A program made the translations under genes and the position numbers. Positions 26,105-36,400 of a stretch of DNA of 64,000 nt are shown piece by piece (position 1 is the first letter of the stretch; each line of letters begins with the position of its first letter). A model generated the notes under the pieces. That model had not been told where the DNA came from. It did no database searches and saw only the letters and a program-made list of their open reading frames with translations. Source of the DNA: Sulfitobacter faviae (GTDB taxonomy: Bacteria; Pseudomonadota; Alphaproteobacteria; Rhodobacterales; Rhodobacteraceae); the NCBI RefSeq assembly GCF_029870955.1, contig NZ_PGFQ01000001.1:682001-746000 (forward strand), in the 5' to 3' direction.

Positions 26105-27454
26105 ATGTCCGAGAGCAAAGCCGAAGCGTGGCTGGCGCAACATCCCGAGATCGAATCGATCTTTGCCTGCGTTTGTGACCTCAACGGCACCATGCGCGGC
26201 AAACGGGTGCCCGCCGATCAGGTGTCCAAAGTCGTCGAAGGCGGGCTGCGCCTGCCGCTGTCCATCGTCGGCATGGATATCTGGGGCGAGGATGTCGAAA
26301 ACAGCGAGTTGGTGTTCGAGACCGGGGATTCCGACGGGCTGTGCGATTTCACCGGGCGCCCCTTGATGCCCATCACATGGACCACGCGCCCCACGGCGCT
26401 GGCCATGCTCTGGATGCGTCAGGAAAACGGCAAGCCCTTCCCCGGCGATCCGCGCCGCGCGCTGGCCGAGGTGGCCGCGCGGTTCAAGGCGCGCGGGTTG
26501 ACCCCGGTGGTCGCCACGGAACTGGAGTTCTACCTCTTCGACCCGACCGAGGATCACCCGCAGGCCCCCTGCTCTCCGGTCACGGGCAAACGGCTGGATT
26601 CCGACGGTGCGCTATCGCTGGACGAATTGCAGCATTTCGATGAGTTCCTGAACGAGGTCTATGACGCCTGCGAATTGCAGGGCATCCCGGCGGATGCCGC
26701 CATTTCGGAAAACGGGGCGGGGCAGTTCGAAATCAACATGCGCCATGTGGACGATCCGTTGCGCGCCGCCGATGACGCGGTGCTGTTCAAACGTCTGGTG
26801 CGCGGCATCGCCCGCAAACATGGCTTTGCCGCCACCTTCATGGCCAAACCCTATGGTGATCTGGCGGGCAGCGGCTTTCACGTTCACTTCTCCTTGGTGG
26901 ATGAAAACGGCGTCAATGTCTTCGACAATGGCGGGGAGGAAGGCACGGCCCTAATGCTCAACGCCGTCGCCGGACTGCTGGCCACAATGCAGCAAAACAC
27001 GCTGACCTTCGCGCCGCATGAAAACTCCTACCGTCGCCTGCTGCCGGGCGCCCATGCGCCGACCAATGTCGCTTGGGGCTATGAGAACCGCACCGCGGCG
27101 ATCCGCATCCCGGGCGGCGACCCCAAGGCCCGCCGCATCGAGCATCGCGTCGCCGGGGCCGACGCCAACCCCTATCTGGTGCTCACCAGCATCCTGGGCG
27201 GCGCGCTGTTGGGGATCGAGCAAGACATGCAGCCCGTGGCCCCGATCACCGGCGATGCCTATACGATGAAACTCGACAACCTGCCGCTCGACTGGGCCAC
27301 GGCCATCGACGCCTTCCGCAAGGGGCCGGATGTGCCCGGCCTGTTCTCTGCCCGGTTGCAGACCATGATGGTCGAATGCAAGACGCAGGAACTACGCAAA
27401 TTCGCGCGGCAAGTGACCCATTTCGAATATGACACCTATCTGGAGATCGTCTGA
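26105..27454 (+). CDS. Glutamine synthetase-like gamma-glutamylpolyamine synthetase
   Basis: A 449-residue member of the glutamine synthetase superfamily. Conserved elements include the N-terminal FACVCDLNGTMRGKRVPADQ, the ATP and metal sites in ATELEFYLF and ENGAGQFEINM, GSGFHVHFSL, and ENRTAAIRIPGG. The length and N terminus fit the PuuA-type enzymes that join glutamate to putrescine or other amines rather than to ammonia. The FAD oxidase start overlaps its stop by one base, as in puu-type operons. The exact amine is not determined. Confidence 0.8.
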   Translation: MSESKAEAWLAQHPEIESIFACVCDLNGTMRGKRVPADQVSKVVEGGLRLPLSIVGMDIWGEDVENSELVFETGDSDGLCDFTGRPLMPITWTTRPTALAMLWMRQENGKPFPGDPRRALAEVAARFKARGLTPVVATELEFYLFDPTEDHPQAPCSPVTGKRLDSDGALSLDELQHFDEFLNEVYDACELQGIPADAAISENGAGQFEINMRHVDDPLRAADDAVLFKRLVRGIARKHGFAATFMAKPYGDLAGSGFHVHFSLVDENGVNVFDNGGEEGTALMLNAVAGLLATMQQNTLTFAPHENSYRRLLPGAHAPTNVAWGYENRTAAIRIPGGDPKARRIEHRVAGADANPYLVLTSILGGALLGIEQDMQPVAPITGDAYTMKLDNLPLDWATAIDAFRKGPDVPGLFSARLQTMMVECKTQELRKFARQVTHFEYDTYLEIV

Positions 27455-28757
27455 TGTCGCGCCATCCCTACGCCGGAGACGGCAGCCATACGTCAAGCTA
27501 CTACGCCGCCTCGGCCAACCCTGCCCCGCGCGCCCCGAATTGCAGGGCGATCACGAGATTGATGTCTGCATCGTCGGCGCGGGCTACAGCGGACTGTCGA
27601 CCGGTCTGCATCTGGCCGAAAAGGGCTATAAGGTCGCCATTATCGAAGGCGCGCGCGTGGGCTGGGGGGCCTCGGGGCGCAATGGCGGGCAGATCGTCAA
27701 CGGGCTGAACGCCAGCCTCCAAACGATCAAGCGCCGCTATGGGCAGGACACCGCGACCTTTGTCGCCGGCCTCGTGCAAGAGGGTGGCGAGATCATCCGC
27801 GAGCGGGTCCGCACCTATGACATCCAATGCGACCTCAAGGACAAGAACATCTTCACCGGGCTCACCACGGCGCATATGCGCGAGTTGGAGGAGCGGCAAA
27901 AGCTCTGGCAAAGCTACGGCATCGACAATCAAGAGATGCTGGACAAGGAACAACTGCGCGCCCACGTCAATTCCGACCTCTACGAAGGCGGGCTGATCGA
28001 CCATTCGGGCGGCCATATGCACCCCCTGAACCTCGCCCTCGGCGAAGCGGCGGCCTTTGAGAAGAACGGCGGCACGATCTATGAGATGTCCCCCGTCACC
28101 CATGTCGATCACGAGGCTGCCCGCCCCGTGGTCCGCACGGCCAAGGGGACGATGACCTGCAAGACACTGGTGCTCTGCGGCAATGCCTACCTCGGCCATG
28201 TGGTGCCCACACTGGCCCCGCGTGTGATGCCCGTCTCGACCCAAGTGATGGCCACCGAACCGCTGAGCGAGGCGCAGGCCCAAGCGCTGCTGCCCACCGA
28301 TGCTTGCGTCGAAGACATTCGCTATATCCTCGACTACTACCGCCTGTCGGGTGACAAACGGATGCTCTTTGGCGGCGGCACCGTCTATGGCGGCGCGGAC
28401 CCGCGCGACATCAAGGCCAAGCTCAAACGCAATATGGACAAGGTCTTCCCCCAGTTGAAAGACGTGAAGATCGACTATGCCTGGAGCGGGAATTTCGCCC
28501 TCTCTTTCAGCCGCGTGCCGCAGATGGGCCGGATCGGTGACAACACCTATTTCGCCCATGGCTACAGCGGTCACGGCGTGACCGGATCGCATACCTTCGG
28601 GCGCATCCTTTCCGAGGCGATCGACGGCGACCTCACCCGCTTTGACGTCTTCGCCAATGTGCCATGGTTCCCCTTCCCCGGCGGGCGCATGTTCCGCGTG
28701 CCCTATTCGGTCGTGGGGTCGTGGTGGTACGGGCTGCGCGACCGTTTGGGTGTCTGA
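27454..28757 (+). CDS. FAD-dependent amine oxidoreductase, PuuB-like (reading frame interrupted)
   Basis: A DAO-family flavoenzyme of 434 residues once one C is added in the run at 27533-27536. The N terminus (SRHPYAGDGSHTSSYYAASA) and the body are in different frames. The Rossmann FAD-binding motif VCIVGAGYSGLSTGLHLAEK is followed by WGASGRNGGQI, typical of gamma-glutamylputrescine oxidase and related amine oxidases, and the C terminus has AHGYSGHGVTGSHTFG. It probably oxidises the product of the preceding ligase. The break looks like a sequence error. Confidence 0.8.
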
Positions 28758-28828
28758 AACCTTTTGACAGGGCTGGGGGTTTCTTCACAGTGGCGGGCAA
28801 CGCGCACGTCATGAGTGGAAGGACCCCC

Positions 28829-29523
28829 ATGCCCGATCAAAAGCCCGCCTCCGTGATCGTCTTCGACGTCAACGAGACCCTGCTCGACATCACCACGTTA
28901 GAGCCGCTCTTCACGCGCCTCTTCGGCGACGCCTCGGTGCTGCGCGAATGGTTTGCCGAGCTGATCCTCTATTCCCAAACCATGACCCTCTCGGGCCGCT
29001 ACGCGCCCTTCGGCGCGCTGGCGGGGGCGTCTTGCGGATGGTCGGCGCGAATAAGGACGTGGCGGTGACGGATGAGGACGTGGCCGAGTTGAAATCCCGC
29101 ATCGGCTCCATGCCCGCCCACGCGGATGTCGCCCCTGCCCTGCGCAGGCTGGAAGAGGCGGGGTTTCGGCTGGTCACGCTGACCAATTCGCCCCCGTCCC
29201 CCGCGCCGACCCCGCTGGAGAAAGCCGGGATCGCCGATTTCTTCGAGCGGAGCTTTAGCATCGACGCGGTCGCAAAGTTCAAACCCCATCCAGCGACTTA
29301 CCAAATGGTGGCCGAGGCGCTTGATCTGCAAACCGATGATCTCTGCATGGTGGCCTGCCATCTGTGGGACACCATCGGCGCGCAGGCGGCGGGCTGTCAG
29401 GGGGCCTTCCTCACCCGGCCCAATAACAACCTGATCGAGGTGCAAGAGGTGCCGCAGCCGCATTACCTATCGGACAATCTGGCGGATTTGGCCGAGCAGA
29501 TCATCGCCGCGAACGGGCGCTGA
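28829..29523 (+). CDS. HAD-superfamily hydrolase, haloacid dehalogenase type II-like (reading frame interrupted)
   Basis: About 231 residues. The nucleophile motif VFDVNETLLDI is at the N terminus, the second motif is LVTLTNSP, and the third is the Lys in KFKPHPATYQM plus ACHLWDTIGA. The frame breaks in the G run at 29023-29027; adding one base gives GALAGGVLRMVGANKD. The ATG at 28829 is favoured by a GGAAGGA ribosome site. Members of the type II haloacid dehalogenase group often act on other small substrates. It lies 71 bases after the amine oxidase and may belong to the same unit. Confidence 0.75.
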
Positions 29524-29526
29524 TCC

Positions 29527-30261
29527 TCAGCCGCCCATGCGCCGCGCCAGCCGCGTTTCAAGCTGGACCATGGCGTCATAGATCAGCACCGCAAACAGGC
29601 CGACCGCCAGCCCGCCCTGCACCACAAATGCGGTGTTATTGGTCAAAAGCCCCGCGATAATCACCTCCCCCAAGGTCCGTGCTGCCACGGTCGAGCCGAT
29701 GGTCGCCGTCCCAAGCGCGATGACCACCGACAGCCGAATGCCCGTCAGGGTCACCGGCAGGGCCAGCGGCAGTTCCACCCGCCAGAGCCGCTGCCAGCGG
29801 CTGAGCCCGATGCCGCGCGCGGCCTCCATCGTGGCGGGCGGCAGGTTGGTGAGGCCCGTAACCGCATTCTCGAAGATCGGCAGCAGGCCATAGAGAAATA
29901 GCGCCACCAACGTCGGCCCCGCCCCGAAACCCAAGGCCGGAACGGCCAGCGCCAGCACCGCCACGGGCGGGAAGGTCTGGCCCATATTTGTGATGGTGCG
30001 CGACAGCGGGCGGAAGGCCGCGCCCGCCGGACGGGTCACGAGGACCGCCAGCGTCACCGCCACCACCGTCGCCGCAGCCGAAGCCATGGCTACCAGCGCC
30101 AGATGGCTCAGCGAGAGCGACAGAAGAGAGGCGCGGGTGTAGATCACCGGACCATTCTCCGGAGCCAAGGGCGCCAGCAGCGGGGTGAACCACTCAGGCT
30201 GCAGGACCAACGCCAACAGCACCGCCACCAGAAGCGGCCGCAGGAACCAGCCGATCCTCAT
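29527..30261 (-). CDS. Osmolyte ABC transporter permease (OpuCD/ProW-like), second copy
   Basis: A 244-residue inner-membrane permease with five or six helices and the EAA loop (MEAARGIGLSRWQRLWRVEL followed by PLALPVTLTGIR). It overlaps the ATPase gene by four bases and is the last gene of the operon. Together with the binding protein, ATPase and the larger permease it forms a glycine betaine/carnitine/choline-type importer. Its stop lies three bases from the HAD gene stop on the other strand. Confidence 0.85.
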   Translation of the reverse strand: MRIGWFLRPLLVAVLLALVLQPEWFTPLLAPLAPENGPVIYTRASLLSLSLSHLALVAMASAAATVVAVTLAVLVTRPAGAAFRPLSRTITNMGQTFPPVAVLALAVPALGFGAGPTLVALFLYGLLPIFENAVTGLTNLPPATMEAARGIGLSRWQRLWRVELPLALPVTLTGIRLSVVIALGTATIGSTVAARTLGEVIIAGLLTNNTAFVVQGGLAVGLFAVLIYDAMVQLETRLARRMGG

Positions 30262-31193
30262 GCGTGCTGCCCGGCCCGGGCGCGGATTGCGTCGAGGGTC
30301 ACCCGGCCCATCGGCACCCCGTCTTTCGCCACCGGCACCGCCGCGCGCCCCGTCCACAAGCAGGCCGAGAGCGCGTCGCGCAGGCTCGCATCGTCGGGCA
30401 GCGCTTCGCCTTCGGCGCTGCCCTCTTCCACCAATTGGGCGACGGGGATCAATGAAAGAAGCCGCAGGGGCCGCTCCACATCGCCGACCATATCCGCGAC
30501 GAAATCGGTCGCGGGTGTCGCGATGATCTCGGCAGGGGTGCCGTGTTGCACCAGACGCCCCCCGTCCATGACCGCCACCCGGTCGCCCAGCCGGATCGCC
30601 TCTTCCATGTCGTGGGTCACCAGCATGATGGTCGACCCCAGCCGCTGCTGGATGTGCCGCAGGTCTTCCTGCGCGCGGGTGCGAATGATCGGATCGAGCG
30701 CGCCAAAGGGTTCGTCCATCAGCAACAAATCGGGCCTTGAGGCCAAGGCCCGCGCAACGCCGACCCGCTGCTGCTGCCCGCCTGACAGTTCCGCCGGATA
30801 ACGGTCGCGGAATTGCGCGGGGTCCATCGAGAAAAGCGCAAGCAGCTCATCCACCCGCGCCGCGATCTTCTCGCGCGGCCAGCCCAGCAATTGCGGCACC
30901 GCGCCGATGTTGCGCCCCACCTTATGATGCGGGAACAGCCCGTGGCCCTGAATGGCATAGCCGATGCGCCGCCGCAGGATATGCGGCTTGACCGAAAGGG
31001 TGGAGTCGCCATTGATCCGCACCTCGCCCGAGGTCGGTTCCTCCAACCGGTTGATCATCCGCAACAGCGTGGTCTTGCCTGAGCCTGAGGTGCCGACGAT
31101 CACCGTGATCGTGCCCGTCTCCACCGTCATCGACACGGAATCCACCGCACGAATGTCGCCATAGGTCTTGGTGATGCGGTCGATCTCGATCAT
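30258..31193 (-). CDS. Osmolyte ABC transporter ATPase (OpuCA/ProV-like)
   Basis: A 311-residue ATPase: Walker A GTSGSGKTT, signature LSGGQQQRVGVARAL, Walker B LLLMDEPFGALD, and switch His in LVTHDMEEAI. The pairing MINRLEEPTSGEV and YAIQGHGLFPHHKVGRNI is typical of the quaternary-amine uptake family. After the ATPase core the C-terminal region (about 250-305) has one CBS-like unit (RAAVPVAKDGVPMGRVTLDA), which in this family can sense ionic strength. It overlaps both flanking permease genes by four bases. Confidence 0.9.
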   Translation of the reverse strand: MIEIDRITKTYGDIRAVDSVSMTVETGTITVIVGTSGSGKTTLLRMINRLEEPTSGEVRINGDSTLSVKPHILRRRIGYAIQGHGLFPHHKVGRNIGAVPQLLGWPREKIAARVDELLALFSMDPAQFRDRYPAELSGGQQQRVGVARALASRPDLLLMDEPFGALDPIIRTRAQEDLRHIQQRLGSTIMLVTHDMEEAIRLGDRVAVMDGGRLVQHGTPAEIIATPATDFVADMVGDVERPLRLLSLIPVAQLVEEGSAEGEALPDDASLRDALSACLWTGRAAVPVAKDGVPMGRVTLDAIRARAGQHA

Positions 31194-32317
31194 GCGCTGT
31201 CCTTTGGGGTCTTGCGGGTCAGTTCGACCAATATGTCCATCACGATGGCCGCCGTCAGGGCCAGCACCACGGTCGGCAGGGCACCCAGCAGGATCAGGTC
31301 GGTCGCCGTTTGGTTCAGCCCCTGGAAGACGAATGTCCCGAAGCCCCCGCCGCCGATCAGCCCGGCGATGACGGCCAGCCCGATGTTCTGCACCAAGACG
31401 ATGCGCAGCCCGGTGAGGATGATCGGCAGGCCCAGCGGCAGTTCCACCCGCAACAGCCGTTGCAGCGGCGTCATCCCCATGCCCCGCGCGGCCTCAAGCG
31501 CCGCCGGAGGGGCCGAGCCCAGCCCCGCCACTGTATTGCCGACCACAGGCAGCAGCGAATAGAGCACCAGCGCCAGAAAGGCGGGCGCAAAGCCGATGCC
31601 CGCGATGCCAAGCGCACGCGCGCCGGGCAAATTGGCCCCCACCCAGCCGAGGATTGGGATCATCAGCCCGAACATGGCAAGCGAGGGGATGGTTTGCAAA
31701 AAGCTCAACACCGGCAACGTGGCCCCGCGCAACCCGGCAAGCCGGTGGCAGAGCACGCCAAGCGGGAAACCGATCACCGCCGCCGCGGCGAGAGAGCCGA
31801 AGGCCAGCCCAAGATGGCGGAGGAACTCCCGGCCAAAGGCATCGGCCCGGCTGGCGTATTCCTGCATCACCGAAAGCTCCGACAGCGCCCCCGACCACAG
31901 GATCGCGCCAAGCACCGCAAGCACGCCCGCCAGCACGGCCCCGCGCATCAGCGGCCCCGGCGCCATCGCGGCGAGCGCATCTGCCATGAGCAGCATGAAA
32001 ACGACCAGCAAGCACCAGAAGCCCACCGAGGGCGAGACACGGGCATAATCACCCGCCTCGGCCAGCAGGCCGGAGGCGCCTTGGGTCAACAGCCACAACA
32101 GCCCGCCCAAGCCCAAAGCCGCCCCGGCAATACGCAGGCCATTGCGGCCCGCAGGCAGCCCCATCAGCAGCCCCGCCCCGATCGCCGCAAGCCCCGGCAG
32201 CACCACCGGCAGGCTGGCCACGCCCCATGCCATCACCCCTTCGCCCGCCACGATCCGGTTGGCGGCAAGGGTCATGAAAGGCACGCAAAGTGCTGCCGCG
32301 CCCAGCACAGCGAACAA
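31190..32317 (-). CDS. Osmolyte ABC transporter permease (OpuCB/ProW-like), large copy
   Basis: A membrane permease of up to about 375 residues. The C-terminal half is a standard binding-protein-dependent permease domain (EFLRHLGLAFGSLAAAAVIG, EAARGMGMTPLQRLLRVELP); the N-terminal half has four extra hydrophobic helices. The start is uncertain: a TTG at 32317 keeps the whole first helix, while the first ATG is at 32275 inside it. A hairpin at 32321-32348 ends right before this start. It is expressed downstream of the binding-protein gene. Confidence 0.75.
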   Translation of the reverse strand: MFAVLGAAALCVPFMTLAANRIVAGEGVMAWGVASLPVVLPGLAAIGAGLLMGLPAGRNGLRIAGAALGLGGLLWLLTQGASGLLAEAGDYARVSPSVGFWCLLVVFMLLMADALAAMAPGPLMRGAVLAGVLAVLGAILWSGALSELSVMQEYASRADAFGREFLRHLGLAFGSLAAAAVIGFPLGVLCHRLAGLRGATLPVLSFLQTIPSLAMFGLMIPILGWVGANLPGARALGIAGIGFAPAFLALVLYSLLPVVGNTVAGLGSAPPAALEAARGMGMTPLQRLLRVELPLGLPIILTGLRIVLVQNIGLAVIAGLIGGGGFGTFVFQGLNQTATDLILLGALPTVVLALTAAIVMDILVELTRKTPKDSA

Positions 32318-32320
32318 AAG

Positions 32321-32348
32321 CCCCGGCGCAGAAATCCCTGCGCCGGGG
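32321..32348 (-). terminator. Attenuator-like hairpin between binding-protein and permease genes
   Basis: Perfect 11-base arms, CCCCGGCGCAG and CTGCGCCGGGG, around a 6-base loop, followed in the direction of transcription by CTTTTGTT. It has the form of a rho-independent terminator placed after the first gene of the operon, which would make the binding protein more abundant than the membrane parts. Confidence 0.7.
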
Positions 32349-32373
32349 CCAATTATTGTGCGGGCGGCGGAGA

Positions 32374-33287
32374 TCAGTCCAGCACCCCGGTCTCGGTCAG
32401 ATAGGAGCGTGCCACGGCTTCCGCCGGCTCCCCGCCGACTTGAATCCGACCGTTCAGCTTTTGCAGCGTCGCCATGTCGAGCCCGGAGAAGATCGGGTTC
32501 AGCACTTCGGCGATCTGGGGTATTCCTCCAACACCTCGGCGCGGACGATGGGGGCGGGTTCATAGACCGGCTGCACGCCCTTGTCGTCTTCCATCACCAC
32601 CAGGCCCGTGGCCCCCACGCCGCCATCGGTGCCGTAAACCATCGCCGCGTTCACGCCCGATGTGCCACGCGCCGCCGCCTGAATGGTCGCAGCCGTGTCG
32701 CCGCCCGACAGGATCACGGTCTGATCTTGGGTCAGTTCGAAACCATAGGTCTCTTGCATCGCGGGCAAGACAGCCGGAGAGGACACGAATTCGGTCGAGG
32801 CGGCGAGCTTCACCTCACCGCCCTCGGCCACCCATGCGCCGAAATCGGACATGGTGGTGAGGTCATTTTCCTCGGCCACCGGGCCGGTCACGGCGATGGC
32901 CCAGGTGTTGTTGGCCGGTGCGGAGTCGAGCCATGTGACGTTATTCTCACCGCCGTCCAATTCCTTGGCACGGGCATGGGCCTTGGCCGCGTCTTTCCAG
33001 ACATCGCTTTCCGCTTCGTTAAAGAAGAAGGCCGCGTTGCCGGTGTATTCGGGGTAAATGTCGATCTGGTCCGACAGGATCGCTTCGCGCACGACCTGCG
33101 TGCCGCCCAGTTGCAGACGCCGCTCTACCGGCAGACCCGCATCTTCGAGCGCCAGTGCGATGACGTTGCCCAACAGGCCGCCTTCGGTGTCGATCTTCGA
33201 CGATACGGTGATCTCAGCCGAGGCGGCAGAGGCCAGAGTGGCGGCAAGGCCAGCGACGACGGCAGTGGAAAGAATGCGGGGACCCAT
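32374..33287 (-). CDS. Glycine betaine/quaternary-amine ABC transporter binding protein (reading frame interrupted)
   Basis: An OpuAC-type periplasmic binding protein of about 304 residues. It has a Sec signal (PRILSTAVVAGLAATLASAA) and the family core (KIDTEGGLLGNVIALALEDA, IDIYPEYTGNAAFFF, NNTWAIAVTG). Near the C terminus the frame breaks in the G run at 32517-32520; one added base gives EEYPQIAEVLNPIFSGLD and an end at SYLTETGVLD with the stop at 32374. A GGAG site precedes the ATG at 33287. First gene of the operon, followed by an attenuator hairpin. Confidence 0.85.
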
Positions 33288-33418
33288 GGGCGAGAACTCC
33301 TTGAAACAATGGCCTGACACGGCGACATGCCGTTTGAAAACGGTAAAGTAGCTGGCGATTTCGCGAAACCAAGGCGGGATTGCACAGCGGCGCGGAATTT
33401 TTACCGCCCCAAGTACGA

Positions 33419-33453
33419 CAAAGGGCGCGCCCGGAGTGACCGGACGCGCCCTT
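33419..33453 (-). terminator. Rho-independent terminator after the RND efflux gene
   Basis: AAAGGGCGCG pairs with CGCGCCCTTT over 10 bases, with a further CCGG/CCGG inner stem. It begins 22 bases after the RND gene stop in the direction of transcription and separates that operon from the osmolyte transporter. Confidence 0.65.
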
Positions 33454-33474
33454 TGCCTTGCCGCCACGCGCCGG

Positions 33475-36400
33475 TCAGGCGGCGCGGGCGGCCTCCGCCT
33501 CACGCGCGGCGCTGCGCTTGAAGAAAAGGAAGTAGAGCACCGGTGCCGCGATCAGCGTCAGGACAGAGGCAAAGGCCAGCCCGCCCATGATCGTCGCCGC
33601 CATCGACTGGAAGAAGGCATCCGACAACAGCGGCAGCATCCCCAGAATGGTCGTCGCGGCGGCAAGGAAGACCGGGCGCAAACGCGAGGTCGAGGCGGTG
33701 ACGATAGCCTCTTTCAGGTCCAGCGTCGGATCGGCGGCACGGGTGAGGTCGATCTCTTCGACCAGCACGATGCCGTTCTTGATCAACATCCCCGAGAGCG
33801 ACAAGAGCCCCAGAAGCGCGGTAAAGGTGAAGGGCAGCCCCGTCCCCAAAAGCGCCAGACTGACCCCGTTCACCGCCATCGGCACCAAGAGCCAGATGAT
33901 GATCGGCTGTTTCAGCGCGTTGAACAGCAGGACCGAGATCAAAACCATGATGATGATGCTGAAGGGCAATTGCTTGCCCAAGGCGGCCTGCGCCTCGCCC
34001 GCGCTTTCCAATTCGCCCCCCCATTCCATGGCATAGCCTTCGGGAATTTCCATCGCCTCGATGGTTTCCTGCACCTCGGCCTGCACCTGCGCCGCCGTGA
34101 CGCCGCGCGGGATATCCGCGCCCACGGTGATCACATCGGCCCGGTCGCGGCGGTAGAGCAGCGTGTCCTGCGGCTCGAACCGGAAACCGTCGATCACCTG
34201 CTCCATCGGGACGAGCGCATTGGTGTTTTGGGCATAGATCACATGGTCCGTCAGCGCCAAATCGGCATCCTGCGGGGCGCGGATCACGATGGGGATCTGA
34301 CGATCCCGCTCGCGGAAGGTGCCGCCGCTGGTGCCTTCGGTGGCGAATTTGAGGGTCTCCGTGATCTCGGTCCGCGAGATGCCAGCGTCCTGCGCGCGTT
34401 CTTCGGCATAGATCGGACGCAGCACCAGTTCACGCTCGCGCCAGTCCTGACGCGGGGTGATGATATTGTCCGACGCCGCCTGCATCCGGTCCATCGCCTC
34501 ATCCGCCAGATCGCGCAGCACATTGGGATCGCGGCCCGAGAAGCGCACCTCGATCGGGGCACCGCCGCCGGGGCCAAAGGCCAAGCGCTTGGCCCGGAAC
34601 TCCCCTTGCGGAACCGCATCTGCGGCGAAAGCCTCAAGCGCGTTCATCTCGTCTTGGATCACCTCAAGCGAAGACACCCGGACGATCAGATGCCCATAGC
34701 TGGGGTTGGGGTCTTCGGCCTGATAGGTCAGCATGAAACGCGCCGCCCCCTGCCCCGCGTAGGAGGTCACGTCTTCGACATTGTCCCGCGCCACCAGCCA
34801 GTCTTCGAGCACGGCCAGATCGTTGGAGGTCTGATGGATCGACGACCCTTGGGGCAGTTTGTAATGCACGAAGTAAAGCGGCGTGTTGCTGTCGGGGAAG
34901 AACTGCTGCTTGATCTGACCAAAGAGGGCATAGCACACCGCCGTCCCGGCAATCAGCGCCACGATCACCAGCCAGCGCAGCTTGAGCGAGGCACGCAGCA
35001 CGGCGGCATAGCTCTTGAAGATCGCCCCATCATAGCCGCCAGCCCCTCCTTCGACGCCACGTTTGAAAAAATAGTGCCCCAAAAGCGGCGTGGCGGTGAT
35101 GGCCAACACCCAAGAGAGCAGCAGCGAAATCGCGATCACGGCAAAGAGCGAGAAGAGGAATTCGCCCGTGGCATCGGGGCTCAGCCCGATCCCGGCAAAG
35201 GCCATGATGCCGATAACGGTCGCCCCCAAAAGCGGGATCTGCGTCTTGCTCGCCGCCTCGGTCGCCGCTTCGCGTGAGCTTTTGCCCTGCTGCATGGAGA
35301 TCTGCATCCCCTCGGCCACAACGATGGCGTTGTCGACCAGCATCCCCATCGCGATGATCAACGCCCCGAGTGAGATACGTTCCATCTCAATCGCGCCGAG
35401 CGCCATGAAAAAGAGTGTCCCAACCACCGTCAGCAACAGGGTAGAGCCCACGACCACCGCCGCGCGCCAGCCCATGAAGACGGCCAGCACGGCCACAACG
35501 ATGGCGACCGACATGGCGAGGTTCAGCAAAAAGGCGTTCGACGCCTCTTCGACCACCGCGTGCTGGCGGTAGATGGACTCGATCGAGATGCCCAAGGGCA
35601 GCGTTTCGCGCAGCTGCGCAAGCTTGTCGTCCACCCGTTTGCCGATATCGACGATATTCTCGGTCGCGATCCCGGCCACCCCGAGAGTAAAGGCCTCCTG
35701 CCCGTTGTGGCGGATCACCAGATCGGGGTTCGCCTCCCGGGTGCGGTAGATGTTGGTCACATCGGCAAGGTTGATCACCTGACCGCCAACCCCCACCGAC
35801 AGGGCGGCGATCTCGGACACGCTGTCAGAGCCTTCGGGCCGCTGGATCAGGGTGCGCCCGTCCGCGTCTTGAATGGCGCCGCCGTCGACGATCTCATTCG
35901 CGCTTGATACCGCGCCAACAATGGCCGAGGGCGGAATGCCAAGCGTGGTGCTCAGCGCAAGCTGCGGTTCGACATAGATGACCTCGTTGGGCAGGCCCGA
36001 AAGCGCCACATCCGACACACCATCGACCAGCAGCAATTCGCGCCGCAGATAGCTGGAGAGCTCGTTGACCTCGGCGTCGGAATAGCCCTCAGCCGTGACG
36101 GCGTAGTAAAGCCCGTAAACATCGCCGAAACCGTCGTTCACATAGGGCTGTGTCGCCCCGCTTGGCAGGGCTGCCTCATTCACGCGGTTGCGCAGTTTGG
36201 TCCAGATTTCCGGCAGTTCCGACCCATCGAAGGTGTCCTGCATGTTGACCGTGATCCACGACAGACCGGGCTGGTTCATGGATTCGACGTCCTTGATCTC
36301 GGACATCTTCTGGATTTGCGATTCCAGCGGTTCGGTGACCTCAAGCGCGACCTCTTCGGCAGAGGCACCGGGGTATTGGGTCACCACCACCGCCGTTTTG

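Noticed and set aside
31310..32404. A 364-codon plus-strand open frame opposite the osmolyte permease
   Set aside because: Antisense shadow with very biased composition and no ribosome site or domain.
33436..35277. A 613-codon open frame opposite the RND pump
   Set aside because: Composition (His, Arg, Gln rich) and lack of any motif mark it as an antisense shadow of the pump gene.
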